Assembly: GCA_026075535.2 (NCBI GenBank)
Contig: AP026549.1
Location: 434,001 to 498,000 of the forward strand
DNA from: Tricholoma matsutake
Lineage: Eukaryota; Basidiomycota; Agaricomycetes; Agaricales; Tricholomataceae
DNA length: 64,000 nt
Reading direction: 5' to 3'
This document shows, in pieces, positions 11,349 to 20,716 of the stretch. The translations under genes and the position numbers were made by a program. The notes beneath the pieces were generated by a model, which was not told where the DNA came from, did not search any database, and saw nothing but the letters and a program-made list of their open reading frames with translations. Each line of letters opens with the position of its first letter. Within the stretch, counting starts at the first letter, position 1.

Positions 11349-11884
11349 GTCGATCCTTGAGTTTGCTGATGCATATAGAGATATTAAAATGGATATGTGA
11401 AGGTGAAGGGCTTTGGTGCTGTTGCAGAAAAATGCTTGGAGCCAAAGTAAATGCAGATCCATGTATTGCAATGCATGAGAGTCAAATGCTGATACTATCC
11501 AAGGACCTGACATTTGTAAGTAATTTCTCTGGCTCAAGCTACTTTTCAAGTCTGCCCAAGGGCCTAATGTTTTCAAGTGACTGGAAGATGCCCAAGGGCC
11601 TAATGTTTGCGAGTGACTCGAGTTACTACTTGAGTCTGCCCAAGGGCCTAATGTTTGAAAGTGACTCGAGTTACTACTTGAGTCTGCCCAAGGGCCTAAT
11701 GTTTGAAAGTGACTCGAGTTACTACTCAAGTCTGCCCAAGGGCCTAACAATTGAGAGTGACTTGAGCTACATCTCGAGTCTGCCCAAGTGCCTAACAATT
11801 GAGAGTGACTCGAGTTACATCTTGAGTCTGCCCAGGGGCCTGATGTTTGGTTGTTCTGCTTTACAGAACAGCTTTAAGAATTAA
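11282..11884 (+). CDS. Doubtful repeat-containing small protein (200 codons)
   Basis: An open frame on the plus strand whose second half is six 16-residue repeats of the form SLPKGLMFESDSSYYL, encoded by the 48-bp minisatellite. The opposite strand is also open over about 480 nt with a TLGPWADSSSNSSH repeat, because a unit divisible by three keeps frames open on both strands. The first part overlaps the right arm of the neighbouring repetitive element. There is no signal peptide or recognised domain. More likely a by-product of the repeat than a gene. Confidence 0.2.
   Translation: MNLFSLIPLNSLNWGLSQISQISRSLSLLMHIEILKWICEGEGLWCCCRKMLGAKVNADPCIAMHESQMLILSKDLTFVSNFSGSSYFSSLPKGLMFSSDWKMPKGLMFASDSSYYLSLPKGLMFESDSSYYLSLPKGLMFESDSSYYSSLPKGLTIESDLSYISSLPKCLTIESDSSYILSLPRGLMFGCSALQNSFKN
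11545..11850. repeat. 48-bp minisatellite, about six copies
   Basis: Units starting with TCTGCCCAAGGGCCTAATGT begin at about 11551 (shortened), 11635, 11683, 11731, 11779 and 11827. They are 48 bp apart in the regular part. Each unit contains GACTCGAGT, so inverted CTCGAG cores also recur. Confidence 0.85.
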
Positions 11885-12433
11885 ATCAAACAGATGCCAG
11901 ACAGTAGACAGTAAAAGATATACACACCTTTTGAGGAACCAAAGCTGAGCACAAGATCGAACAACCCAAGGATGCACAATAACATCAGACAAGTTATTCC
12001 TGGTAGTTGTATTGATTGGCAGATGTGAAGTACTGGCAAATCACCAGATAAAAAACAATAACACAGCCCAGAGAATGACACGAAACAAGCGATCAGCCAT
12101 AATGCCTGTCATGGTTGCCAGCAGAAGTTCAAACCACATGTGACTCATGTGTATTGTTTAAGCATGTGAGTATTCGATGGGAAATGGCAGACAGCATATT
12201 AAATTATGTATTGACAGATTCAGGTATGTCGAAGCAGTCGTAGACATGACCTAAGTCTTTAGAGATGTAGGCGGATCTCAATCTGCAATTGTAGTAAACA
12301 TTGTAAACAACAGTACTTTACACTCAAAGTGAACAGTACATAAAAACAAGTTGCATTTCCAATACGATCGGCATATAAAACACCTGACATTGATTATTAC
12401 ACCCAGTTCACATAACTCTGTTGCAAGAATCAA
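11885..12433. other. Non-coding stretch, nothing recognised
   Basis: AT-rich sequence without coding or repeat structure that I can support. Confidence 0.5.
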
Positions 12434-15105
12434 CTACGAAAAACCTAGCAATGTTAAAAGAGGGTATTGAGATTTATGATGTGACAATGGTAGCATTGTA
12501 CTCACCTCAGCTTCTTTGATAGCTTCTTCCAAATTCTCTCTGTTGATTATCAGAGGGAAAGGGAAAGCTACATTGTTGGTCTGATTGCACCCCACTTCCC
12601 AAACACCAGCAGCAAATTCAGCGATGAGACCCTTGTCGTAAAAATTGATGTCACCCTCCATCGACAGATGCTTGGCCCATCTGACCACCTTACAAAGCAA
12701 GTGTTCAGTGAAGAGAGGACTGAAGCCTAGTATCTTCTTGTCTTCATTGGTTAGGCATTTATCCAAGTGCTGATGAACAGAAAAGAATGTGGCATGAACA
12801 GACAATGAGTCTGGCATATGGAATCCAAGTTTTCTAATCTGTGAAAGGCACCTTTCTGACGATTCTCAGCAACAACATCTGCAATTTCTGTCCAGTGAGG
12901 CATTGTGGCAATGCCCAGAAAAACAAGGCAGTTTGCCAGCTGGAACACAGTTAAACCTTGTTGAAAGCCAGGGATGTTTAAATCCTTCACCATATGATGA
13001 TAATAGCCCCATGATTGCCGATCTCCAGTATATTGTGAAGGATCTTGATGTAACACATCGCCAAGTGCATGCATCCATTTTTCTCATACAACAGCGGTAA
13101 AATATTGTTTGAATTTTTCATCTAAAGTGTATTTCTTTCTGCATTGTTCTCCAGAGCCATGAGTGGGCAACAAAGCAAGATGGTTGCTAGCTTGACCCCA
13201 AATATGAGCATCATGAGTCATGATGAGTTCAGGAATTTTGGCAGACTGCAATTTTGATTTTGAGCCAGGATCGGAATCAGATTTGTTTCACAAGTTGAGG
13301 AGATACCAATTTGTAGAAACAGCCATCTGAAACTGGTTGATCATAGCTGTCACATCGTCTTTATAAAAACCTTTGGGCTCTACTGTTTCCAAAAAAGACT
13401 GTGTCATGAATCCTTGGCCAGTTCCAAGCCAAGATAATATATTTGATAACCCTACTTTGCTGGTAAGGTTTATGCCAGGTAAGTGACGATAAAGCAAATT
13501 GGCTCCCAGAGAGTACTTCTGAATAGGGTTGGTGTGATCGGGGTTGTGAGATGAAGCACTCATGCTTTCCTTGAAGAACTCAATGGAGGACCTCATCAGT
13601 CACAGGAAGCTTGCATTGGGCAGCCAATGCCTCTCGAACAATTAACCCCATTACACCAATGCCAACCATGTCTTGGCCTGGCACCAACGATGCAAATGTC
13701 ACCTCTGAAAATATCTGTTTCCGCAAGCGATGCCCAGTTATCGGTATGACAGGAGCTTTGATGATGGTATTCTGGCTAGGATCTCATGCTTGTTCCACTA
13801 ACAGAGACTGTCCTGCGCTGAGCTCAAGCATATTGAGATGGGTGAGATCACCGATTTGTTCAGCAATCTCTAGTATTTCGGAATGTTCCTTGATATGCAC
13901 TGCCAGCCATTCAAACAAAGGTTGGAGCATCGTAATTGCATCATTGACTGCTCTTTTTGCAAAGACACTGTTGCGATGTAGTTGTTTATGGAACACCAAT
14001 GAGGGACTTGCAAGAAACTCTTTCACAGAGGTTGATGCAAAAATTGCATCTGTGCCACAAGCGTCTGCAATACATTGAAGTATCATGCCTCTAGTCAGGC
14101 AGTGATTGAGGACATCATCATTGTCAGATGTTTGTCACTGGGTGCTAGAAAAGGTCTTGTCGATAGGCTTTAAAGCAGGAACGATTAGTTCATTCGTCCA
14201 AATGGCTTGTATGAGAACCTCGCTTCTAGCATATAGCTCGTCCTGTCCTCCATTGAAGGTGCACAATGGATGCAAATCCACAGGCTTTACACGAGATTTG
14301 TCTGACCGGAGTCCATAGAGATTGTATGGGAGTTGTTGGAGGGTGGAGGGATGCGGGCCAAAATGCGAGCAAGTGGACCCAAGACAGATGGCACTGGCGC
14401 ATGAAGTTCCGGTCCAACTGGAACAGCTCGTGTGTTTCTCTTCCATTTATCTGCCTTTTTCCCTTCCAACCAACTTTTCTGCTCTTGATATACAAACCAT
14501 ACAATGTGATCAATGAAGTCAGCTAGCATCGGGCTCTGACTTTTTAGCTGCTCATAACCCTTGTCACAATGGATGCCAAGAACACTCTTCACAGTTCTCA
14601 GACCAGTGTCATGGTACCAGTTGAAGACAACCATCAATGATTGGCACATTTCCCAGTGCTGGGCATTCAAAAGTGTAGCAAGCTTTTGCGAGCTGAATGC
14701 CAGACTGGGCAATATTTGAACCAAATGCAGCAGTCAATAGAGAAAAAGGCCAGCAGCAGAACACTGATCATCAGACAGCACACTGATGTAGCTGCCCAGC
14801 ATGCTATGAACATGATTATGATTAGTCCAAGTGGACACCATGGAGTTGATATTGGAATTTGCAAAATAGGCCTTTGTCTTTGTGAACACCCTAGCTTCTA
14901 CCAAGTCTCTAAGTTTGCCTTGCAATTGGGGTACATCCAGCAACATTGTCAGCCAGTCAATGTTCCGTGATAACTGCATTGTCTTGCCAGGATGTCCCCT
15001 TCCTCTGACTGTCTTGTTGCCACTGTCTGGACTGGGAGGTTTTTGGACTGTAATGTTATGATGCTGATTGAATTCAGTTAAGAGGTCCAACCAAGTTCTG
15101 CGCAC
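12434..15105 (-). pseudogene. Anonymous multi-exon gene (-), probably decayed
   Basis: A series of minus-strand frames reads continuously from about 15105 to 12434: WLDLLTEFNQHH, RNIDWLTMLLDVPQLQGKL, NINSMVSTWTNHNHVHSML, WYHDTGLRTVKSVLGIHCDKG, AMVNQ-type segments and EVGCNQTNNVAFPFPLIINR. Frame changes occur near 14730, 14300-14450, 14090, 13600, 13080 and 12800. Some may be introns and some frameshifts. Composition is that of a soluble globular protein; no motif is recognised. It lies head-to-tail behind another anonymous gene on the same strand, and both look like members of Agaricomycete repeated families. Function unknown. Confidence 0.45.
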
Positions 15106-15281
15106 GCGATAGGGTCAACGTCTTTTAAAATATAAAGATACGGAATTGTCACATACAATAGATTTCCCTCGGGTTCCCATGTTGTCTTTTCATAACTTTT
15201 CCATTTTATTAGCCAAAGAGCAATGTCCTAGTTGCAAAGCCTCAGTATGGCGGACATACATACCGTTAGAATAAATACCTG

Positions 15282-17860
15282 TTAATCATACTTGAAAGCC
15301 AAAATCTCTTCCACATCATAAAAATGATGATTGATAATATCAGACTCTCCATCTGAGTCCTCTGGAACATCTATCAAGGGAGAGTCATGGGCAACTGGAC
15401 GACTGCCAGATACATCTGGATGGTTGGACTGCAGACAGCTTTGTCTCCGTGTTACTGGACACTGGGCAGGGTCCACTGTTTTCTTAGTCTTAGTCTTTCT
15501 CTTGGAAGCGGTAGTCACTACATCGGAAGAGGGTGGCACATCGAGTGAGGGTGGCATGTTGGACAACAGTGGAACATTGAGAGAAGGCAGTACATCAGAC
15601 AAAGGTGGAACACTAGAAGAGGGCATTACATTGGGAGCAATAAGCGCTACACCAGCAGGAGCCAGGCTTTCTGAGTCGTCAGGTGCATTAGAATCGCCAC
15701 ACACAGACGGGGTGGAAAGGGGGGCCTCCAGGGGACTTGAGTGCTCGCATACAAAGAAGGTGTTAACCTCAACAGGTGGAGCTATAATTATCTGGGACAG
15801 AAGCATGGATGGCTTGTTCAATCTAAGGTACTCTATAATCTTTGGATTTCCTTTAAGACTACAAGAGATCAGTTTGCAAGCCAAGATATAAGACACAAAG
15901 TGATACATGTAGATTCCTCTAGCCAGACCGTATCTGTTGCATTGACCAGCTGCATGATGAAATACGCCTGTCATGGGGATCACTATCAGCCTGAATATCT
16001 CCAAAGCACGAAACCAATGCTTGCCTTACCCACCTCAAACTTGCAGCTTAAGACTTCTTTAATTTGCACATCAGATGACGGTGAAACAAATGTGTTGAGC
16101 AAGTGATGCTCGGACAAGAGATAGATCGACTGAGCCTTAACCGCAGCATCTTGCTGCCACATGTTATCCCACACACTTGCATAGTCCTTTCTGTCTATAT
16201 GAATGAGAAGGGAATGGCATTGTTCCCGGAAATGTTGGTAGTAACCCTGGTAAAGGTTGACATGATCTGCATCATTGATAGGATGATAGGGAAGAGGCTT
16301 CAAGGGAACAGAAACACCATCCTGATGTCTTTTGAAGCTGAAGCTTTGTAGGATATCATTTGCATCCAAATCACAGTTGAGATTGCACTGAGCAAACTGA
16401 TTGACAAGAGATCCTAAGATCTCTCGACCTAGCCGATTTGCCCAGTCTTCTTGATCTCCCAGTGTGACTTGACCATGTCTGGAAAAGTTGAGTTGTCCAG
16501 TTTTATGTGATTGAGCAGAACCAAAGTTGCCAAAGAGCTGTGATGGCATTACATTCATCGAGGAACTACGTTGTACCACAGGACCGCTATGGTATATCAC
16601 ATATCCGATACAATTTTTGGGACCAGCATGGTCCCATGCGGGTGCAACAATACTATCGACCCAGTTCTGATGATCATCAGGACCTTCAACCGGAGCAAAT
16701 CCAGAATGTAAGTCATTTCCCTTGAAAGCAAGAAACACTATCCAAGCCCCAAGTTCTTGTACATATAAACCCGGTCTTCCCAAGCAAAAAGAACCAGGAT
16801 GGCCATCTATGGTGAATTCAGTTCAACATTGCGAATGAATGGATATCGAGTACATACTTGGGACGACAAGTAAGAGCAAGGCAAACAATGTTAACCTTGT
16901 CAAATCATCCTTCGAGTTGGTATGCCAAGAGCCCTGTGCCCCTATCATCTCCAGTAGAGTCTTCCCAAGGGATGAAGAGTTCAGCTGGCAGCTAGAGCCA
17001 TTCGGCATAAGTCCACCAAAACTCATAACATTGTTTATGTCAGAGTGAAAGTCCCCAATCTCAAACTCAAACTTTGAAACACATAGCGGCATTATGAGGC
17101 AATAAAGATTGTTCAAGCATTTCAGCACTGAGCCGATGTGCATCCTTGCCTCTCTGGTGTCGACCTGGACAGCAGGGAGGACTGTTCCTTGTCCTTCTCC
17201 TTCCAGGACAGTGTTTGCAAGACTGTAAGAACTGTCTGATGATGCAGAATCAGACAAAACCTTTTTGGATCTTTCAAACCAGGAAGGCGAGAAACTCGCA
17301 TGATTTCTGGGGTTGTATCATGAACCTTGCACCCCCAGCTGAGCTTCGCAAGCTGAACAGAAAGGTTCAGGACCTGAGGAAAGCACGGATATGGTCTGAG
17401 CGACTCAAGAGTATGCAAACAGGTGATGGTGTGCACAGCGTCCGAGTCTCCATCAATGTAGTACACAAATGGAATCCCTGGGACCATTTGCACCAACCCT
17501 GGAACTTCATCGGTAACGTAATGGTCGCCGACTTTCTTTGGGACCATGTTCAGGGGAGTATCCATGACCAACAGCCGAGCATGATGCGCCATTATGTTAT
17601 GAAGATGATAAGGCATGGAATACACAAAACGAGACTGATACCGATGATCTTTGGTGTAGTTCCAAGTGGGCGACTGCGGATAACTATGGCCTTGAGGAGG
17701 AGTCGCAGCTGGCAAAGGCTGAAGATCATTCCAAAGATGGCAATGGACAGATGGGAGCAAATCGTCCTCGCAATAAGTGAAATGTTCTCGAGGCAGCTTT
17801 ATCGCAGCAGTGAGTCCACCTTCTACTGGCATGCCCATGTATGGCTGGGCTTTGACTTGC
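15282..17860 (-). pseudogene. Anonymous multi-exon gene (-) with Pro/Ser-rich C-terminus
   Basis: Minus-strand reading from about 17860. The first block holds YMGMPVEGGLTAAIKLPREH, VYSMPYHLHNIMAHHARLLVMD and GIPFVYYIDGDSDAVHTI. After a one-base frameshift in the A/T runs near 17260, the frame LSDSASSDSSYSLANTVLEG continues to about 16823. A block at 16783-15986 follows (LGRPGLYVQELGAWIVFLAFKG, then a helical segment NLYQGYYQHFREQC). The C-terminal block (15970-15282) has a degenerate repeat of about eight residues (PPSLDVPP, VPPLSDVLPSLNVP), a basic KRKTKTKK patch resembling a nuclear localisation signal, and an acidic end. Function unknown; nuclear location is a guess from the basic patch. 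Confidence 0.5.
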
Positions 17861-17879
17861 TCATCTTTTGAGAGATTAG

Positions 17880-18365
17880 TTTTGTTTTATAACTATGATA
17901 ATCGGCTAACAACATACCAAATACTTCTAAATCAACCACATTGACTAACCATACATTCATTCCTGCTCTGTGTTCATGCAAATACTGTCTGATGCAATTA
18001 AGTTTGTCCTTGGTAAGGTCTTCTGATAGAACAATTAATAAATGGTAATTAAGGAAGGGACATGAGCATACCGGTGTTGATGCCTTGTTCAGACATATTC
18101 ATGTTCTGAAAAAGACATAGCTCTTTTATATACAGATGTTCGATAGCGAGAGACTAAAGAGAGCAGTGGCAGCACAAGGCACAACATGTGCCCTAAATGC
18201 CATCATATATGGATTTAAGGCAACAGGCAATTGATGATTGCCAATTTAAGTTAATGCCTTGGAGTACAGTACACCAGTAATATCACATATATTTGAATGC
18301 ATGGAAGATTACATAGCAGAGAGGAAAATACATTATATGCTGAGTGAAAATATGAAGAAAAGAGA
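17880..18365. other. Non-coding stretch
   Basis: AT-rich, no gene or repeat recognised before the palindrome cluster starts at about 18366. Confidence 0.4.
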
Positions 18366-18728
18366 TATTCTTCACTGCTCAGCAGCAAAGAACCCGTCAA
18401 ACTAGAATTAACAGCGGGAGCATTGGGAAAGATGATGGTGATAAGTGTTGAGCACAATGGTATTCCCCATTACTCAGCAGCAGGGAACAATAAGTAGATA
18501 GGAATAAAAAAGAGAGAAGAGTGGAGAGCGTCAAGCATAACGGTGTTCCCCAATACTCAGCAGTAGGGAACGATAAGTAGATAAATGATAACTAAATAGA
18601 AATATGAGAGAAGGTTCTTCACTGCTCAGCAGCAAAGAACCTCAGCAGCAAAGAACCAGCCAAATGAGGGATGACAGGGTGAGCACCGGTGAATACAAGA
18701 GCAGAGAGGGTTGAGCACAATGGTGTTG

Positions 18729-18736
18729 CCCACTGC
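18729..18736. repeat. Target-site duplication, left copy (CCCACTGC)
   Basis: The same eight bases occur at 20709-20716 immediately beyond the right end of the inserted element. Joining the flanks there restores a normal type-B palindrome (CCCCACTGCTCAGCAGTAGG context). Confidence 0.75.
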
Positions 18737-18754
18737 GTAAACTTTGCACTCCCC

Positions 18755-18870
18755 CCTGTATTCCTATCGGAGTCCTAGGAGTCCAAGTTTTCTGATAAGA
18801 GTCCGATCGGAATCTGATAGGAGTCCTACTAGTCTGACACTAGTCCTAGTAGTCCGATAGGAATCCGATC
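18755..18870. repeat. Left subterminal block of CCTATCGGA / TCCGATAGG motifs
   Basis: Contains CCTATCGGAGTCCTAGGAGT, GTCCGATCGGAATCTGATAG and GTCCGATAGGAATCCGATCA within about 115 bp, in both orientations. The equivalent block at the right end lies at about 20435-20690. Confidence 0.75.
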
Positions 18871-19004
18871 AGAATGTATTTTGATGACCATGTACTGTTG
18901 TTTCCAAGAAATTCCTAGTAAATTCCTATGCAATTCCAACATGAAGTCGGACTACCACATTTTGGAAGACTTAACTTTCCCCAAGTGCTTACAAAATAAG
19001 TGGG

Positions 19005-19084
19005 TAAAGCAGGGATTGAACCATGGACCATGGGATGTAAGTCACGTGATGACTAAACAAGCACTCAACTAGTTGAGCCACAGG
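19005..19084 (-). other. tRNA-like sequence with A and B box (minus strand)
   Basis: Read on the minus strand: TGGCTCAACTAG (A-box-like, 19069-19080), then GTTGAGTGC, and GGTTCAATCCC (B-box-like, about 19012-19022). Spacing is that of a tRNA body with a short insertion. It is degenerate and I do not propose a functional tRNA; a tRNA-derived SINE head or internal pol III promoter is likelier. Confidence 0.5.
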
Positions 19085-19159
19085 AGAATTATTAAATATG
19101 TAATACAAAGTCCATTTAATGCACTTAGGGATAGTTCACATATTTTAACCTCCCTCACG

Positions 19160-20300
19160 AGAGCTCGAAAAAAAATTGATTAGCCCTCACGAAGACGCAA
19201 GGAACTAATATAACTAATATAGATTAAAAAAATACCCCCCGATGCAAACATAGGGGGGAGACAATTAATTATACTATTTAAAATTCTACAAAAACAAAAA
19301 ACCACCCCCCCCATTTTGCCGGAGGGGAGGGAGTGGTGGTGCATTGTGTTTTGGTGTGGAGGTGGTGACATGGCCATTAGCACCTGTTCCACCCTACGAG
19401 CAAAGCTTGCAACAGTGGGGTTTGGGTGTTGGGGCGCCGTCTCCTTCTCGTAGACCCCACGATCCACCCCATAAGCAGATGCTCATGGCGGTGGCATGGT
19501 GTCCCCTGTGTGTCCCTCGTCTCCCCCTCCTCATTGTCATGCCATCCACTGTCCACCCCACGAGCAGTTGCTTGCGAGGCTGGTGGTGAGTGGTGTGTCA
19601 TTCAGGGTGCTGTCTCGTCGTCCCCCCCTTGTCATCTCTTGCCACCCTCATCTTGTCCAGTGCTGGTGCCCGTTGCCTTCCCCTTGTCTCCCCCTCCACC
19701 CTCCACCCTCTCATCTCCCCCTCCACCTTCTCGTCTCCTGCTCCCTGTCATTGTCATTGTTGTCATCACTTCATCGTCTCCCTCCCTGTCCCTCTTTGTC
19801 TCCATGGGTGTTCATGGTGGGGTGGTCAGGGTCGTCTCATGTCCCTCCACTGTTACCAACAGCTTAGAACCTAGAAGATGAAAGAAAAACAGTTAGTGTA
19901 AACTCAAAATCAAAGGGAAAAAAAAAACTTGCCTGGGCCAGTCCGTCCATCTGTCCATTGTTACCCTGTAGTTTAGGACCTAAAAAACAAAAGAAAGGTG
20001 TTAGTTAGTTTAGAAAACAAGAAACGAATGAAAAAAAAAAACTTACTGCAGCCCAAACGACAATTCTGTTGTTTGGGCTGCTTGTGTCCATTGATGGCCA
20101 TTGGCCCCTCTTGATGGCACGGGAGTGGGAGTGGGAGTGGGTATGGTGGTGGTGGTGGTGGTTGAGGTGGGGAGGCGGCCGTTGTTGTCATTGTTGTCGT
20201 TGGTGGTGGTGGTGGGAGAATGATGAGCTGGCAGGTGTGGTGACATGGCTTTGTGCTTTGTCATCACACCCACGGGAATGGTATGTAGTGCAGTACGAGC
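19160..20300. other. GC-rich core of the TIR element
   Basis: Low-complexity sequence (CCTCC, GTGGTGG and CCCTCCACC runs) with the AGCAG..GCTC motif shared with 10.2-10.9 kb: ACGAGCAAAGCTTGCAACAG (about 19396), ATAAGCAGATGCTCATGGCG (about 19466) and ACGAGCAGTTGCTTGCGAGG (about 19560). Long frames on both strands reflect base composition and are not called as genes. Confidence 0.55.
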
Positions 20301-20311
20301 ACATACCTGCA

Positions 20312-20392
20312 ATGACCGCTTAGTGTAGTGGTCTTGTTGTTACTGTAAGGTTATGTAATCATGTTAGAGCTCTGGGGTTCAATTCTGCCATG
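20312..20392 (+). other. tRNA-like sequence with A and B box (plus strand)
   Basis: TTAGTGTAGTGGTC (A-box-like, about 20320-20333) and GGGTTCAATTCT (B-box-like, about 20375-20387) at tRNA-like spacing. It is the mirror partner of the sequence at 19005-19084: both point outward, toward the nearest end of the element. Confidence 0.5.
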
Positions 20393-20434
20393 TGTTTCTA
20401 CTTTTTCTACTATTACTAAGCAATGCTGCTATCA

Positions 20435-20690
20435 TTCCTATCGGAATCCTATGTTGTCCAATGTCTCTGCATAACCTCGGAATATTCCTATGTGATTCCT
20501 ATGGCCAGAAATTCCTAGGAAATTCTGATGGTCCGATCAGATTCTGATCGGACTGCATTGGACTGGACTAGGACTGAACCTGCCATTTCATGTCAATTTG
20601 GCTGGTGAAAATGACATTGGAATATGGTCATATTCCAATCAGACTCCAATTGGAATCATCAGAATCATCGGATTCCTATAGGAATATGGG
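20435..20690. repeat. Right subterminal block of CCTATCGGA-type motifs
   Basis: Contains TCCTATCGGAATCCTATG, ATTCCTATGTGATTCCTATG, GGTCCGATCAGATTCTGATC and GGATTCCTATAGGAATATGG, in both orientations. Confidence 0.75.
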
Positions 20691-20708
20691 GGGGAGTGTA
20701 AAGACCTC

Positions 20709-20716
20709 CCCACTGC
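20709..20716. repeat. Target-site duplication, right copy (CCCACTGC)
   Basis: Matches 18729-18736 exactly. Confidence 0.75.

Larger units (their letters stand above)
18737..20708. mobile_element. Non-autonomous TIR element, 1.97 kb, 8-bp target duplication
   Basis: Left end GTAAACTTTGCACTCCCCCC and the reverse complement of the right end, GAGGTCTTTACACTCCCCCC, are imperfect terminal inverted repeats; both continue into TATTCCTAT. CCCACTGC is duplicated on both sides. From the ends inward the layout is symmetrical: a block of short CCTATCGGA-type motifs, a tRNA-like sequence, then a GC-rich core. Eight-base duplications are typical of hAT-superfamily elements, though the termini are not the classical hAT consensus. 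No transposase frame is present, so it would need a factor supplied in trans. Confidence 0.75.

Noticed and set aside
19180..20323. Frames of 70-150 codons on both strands in the 1.97-kb element
   Set aside because: Base-composition artefacts in CCTCC/GTGG repeats; no conserved motif and mutually overlapping.
19005..20392. Functional tRNA genes
   Set aside because: A and B boxes are present but acceptor stems and a clean anticodon arm are not, so only tRNA-like sequence is claimed.
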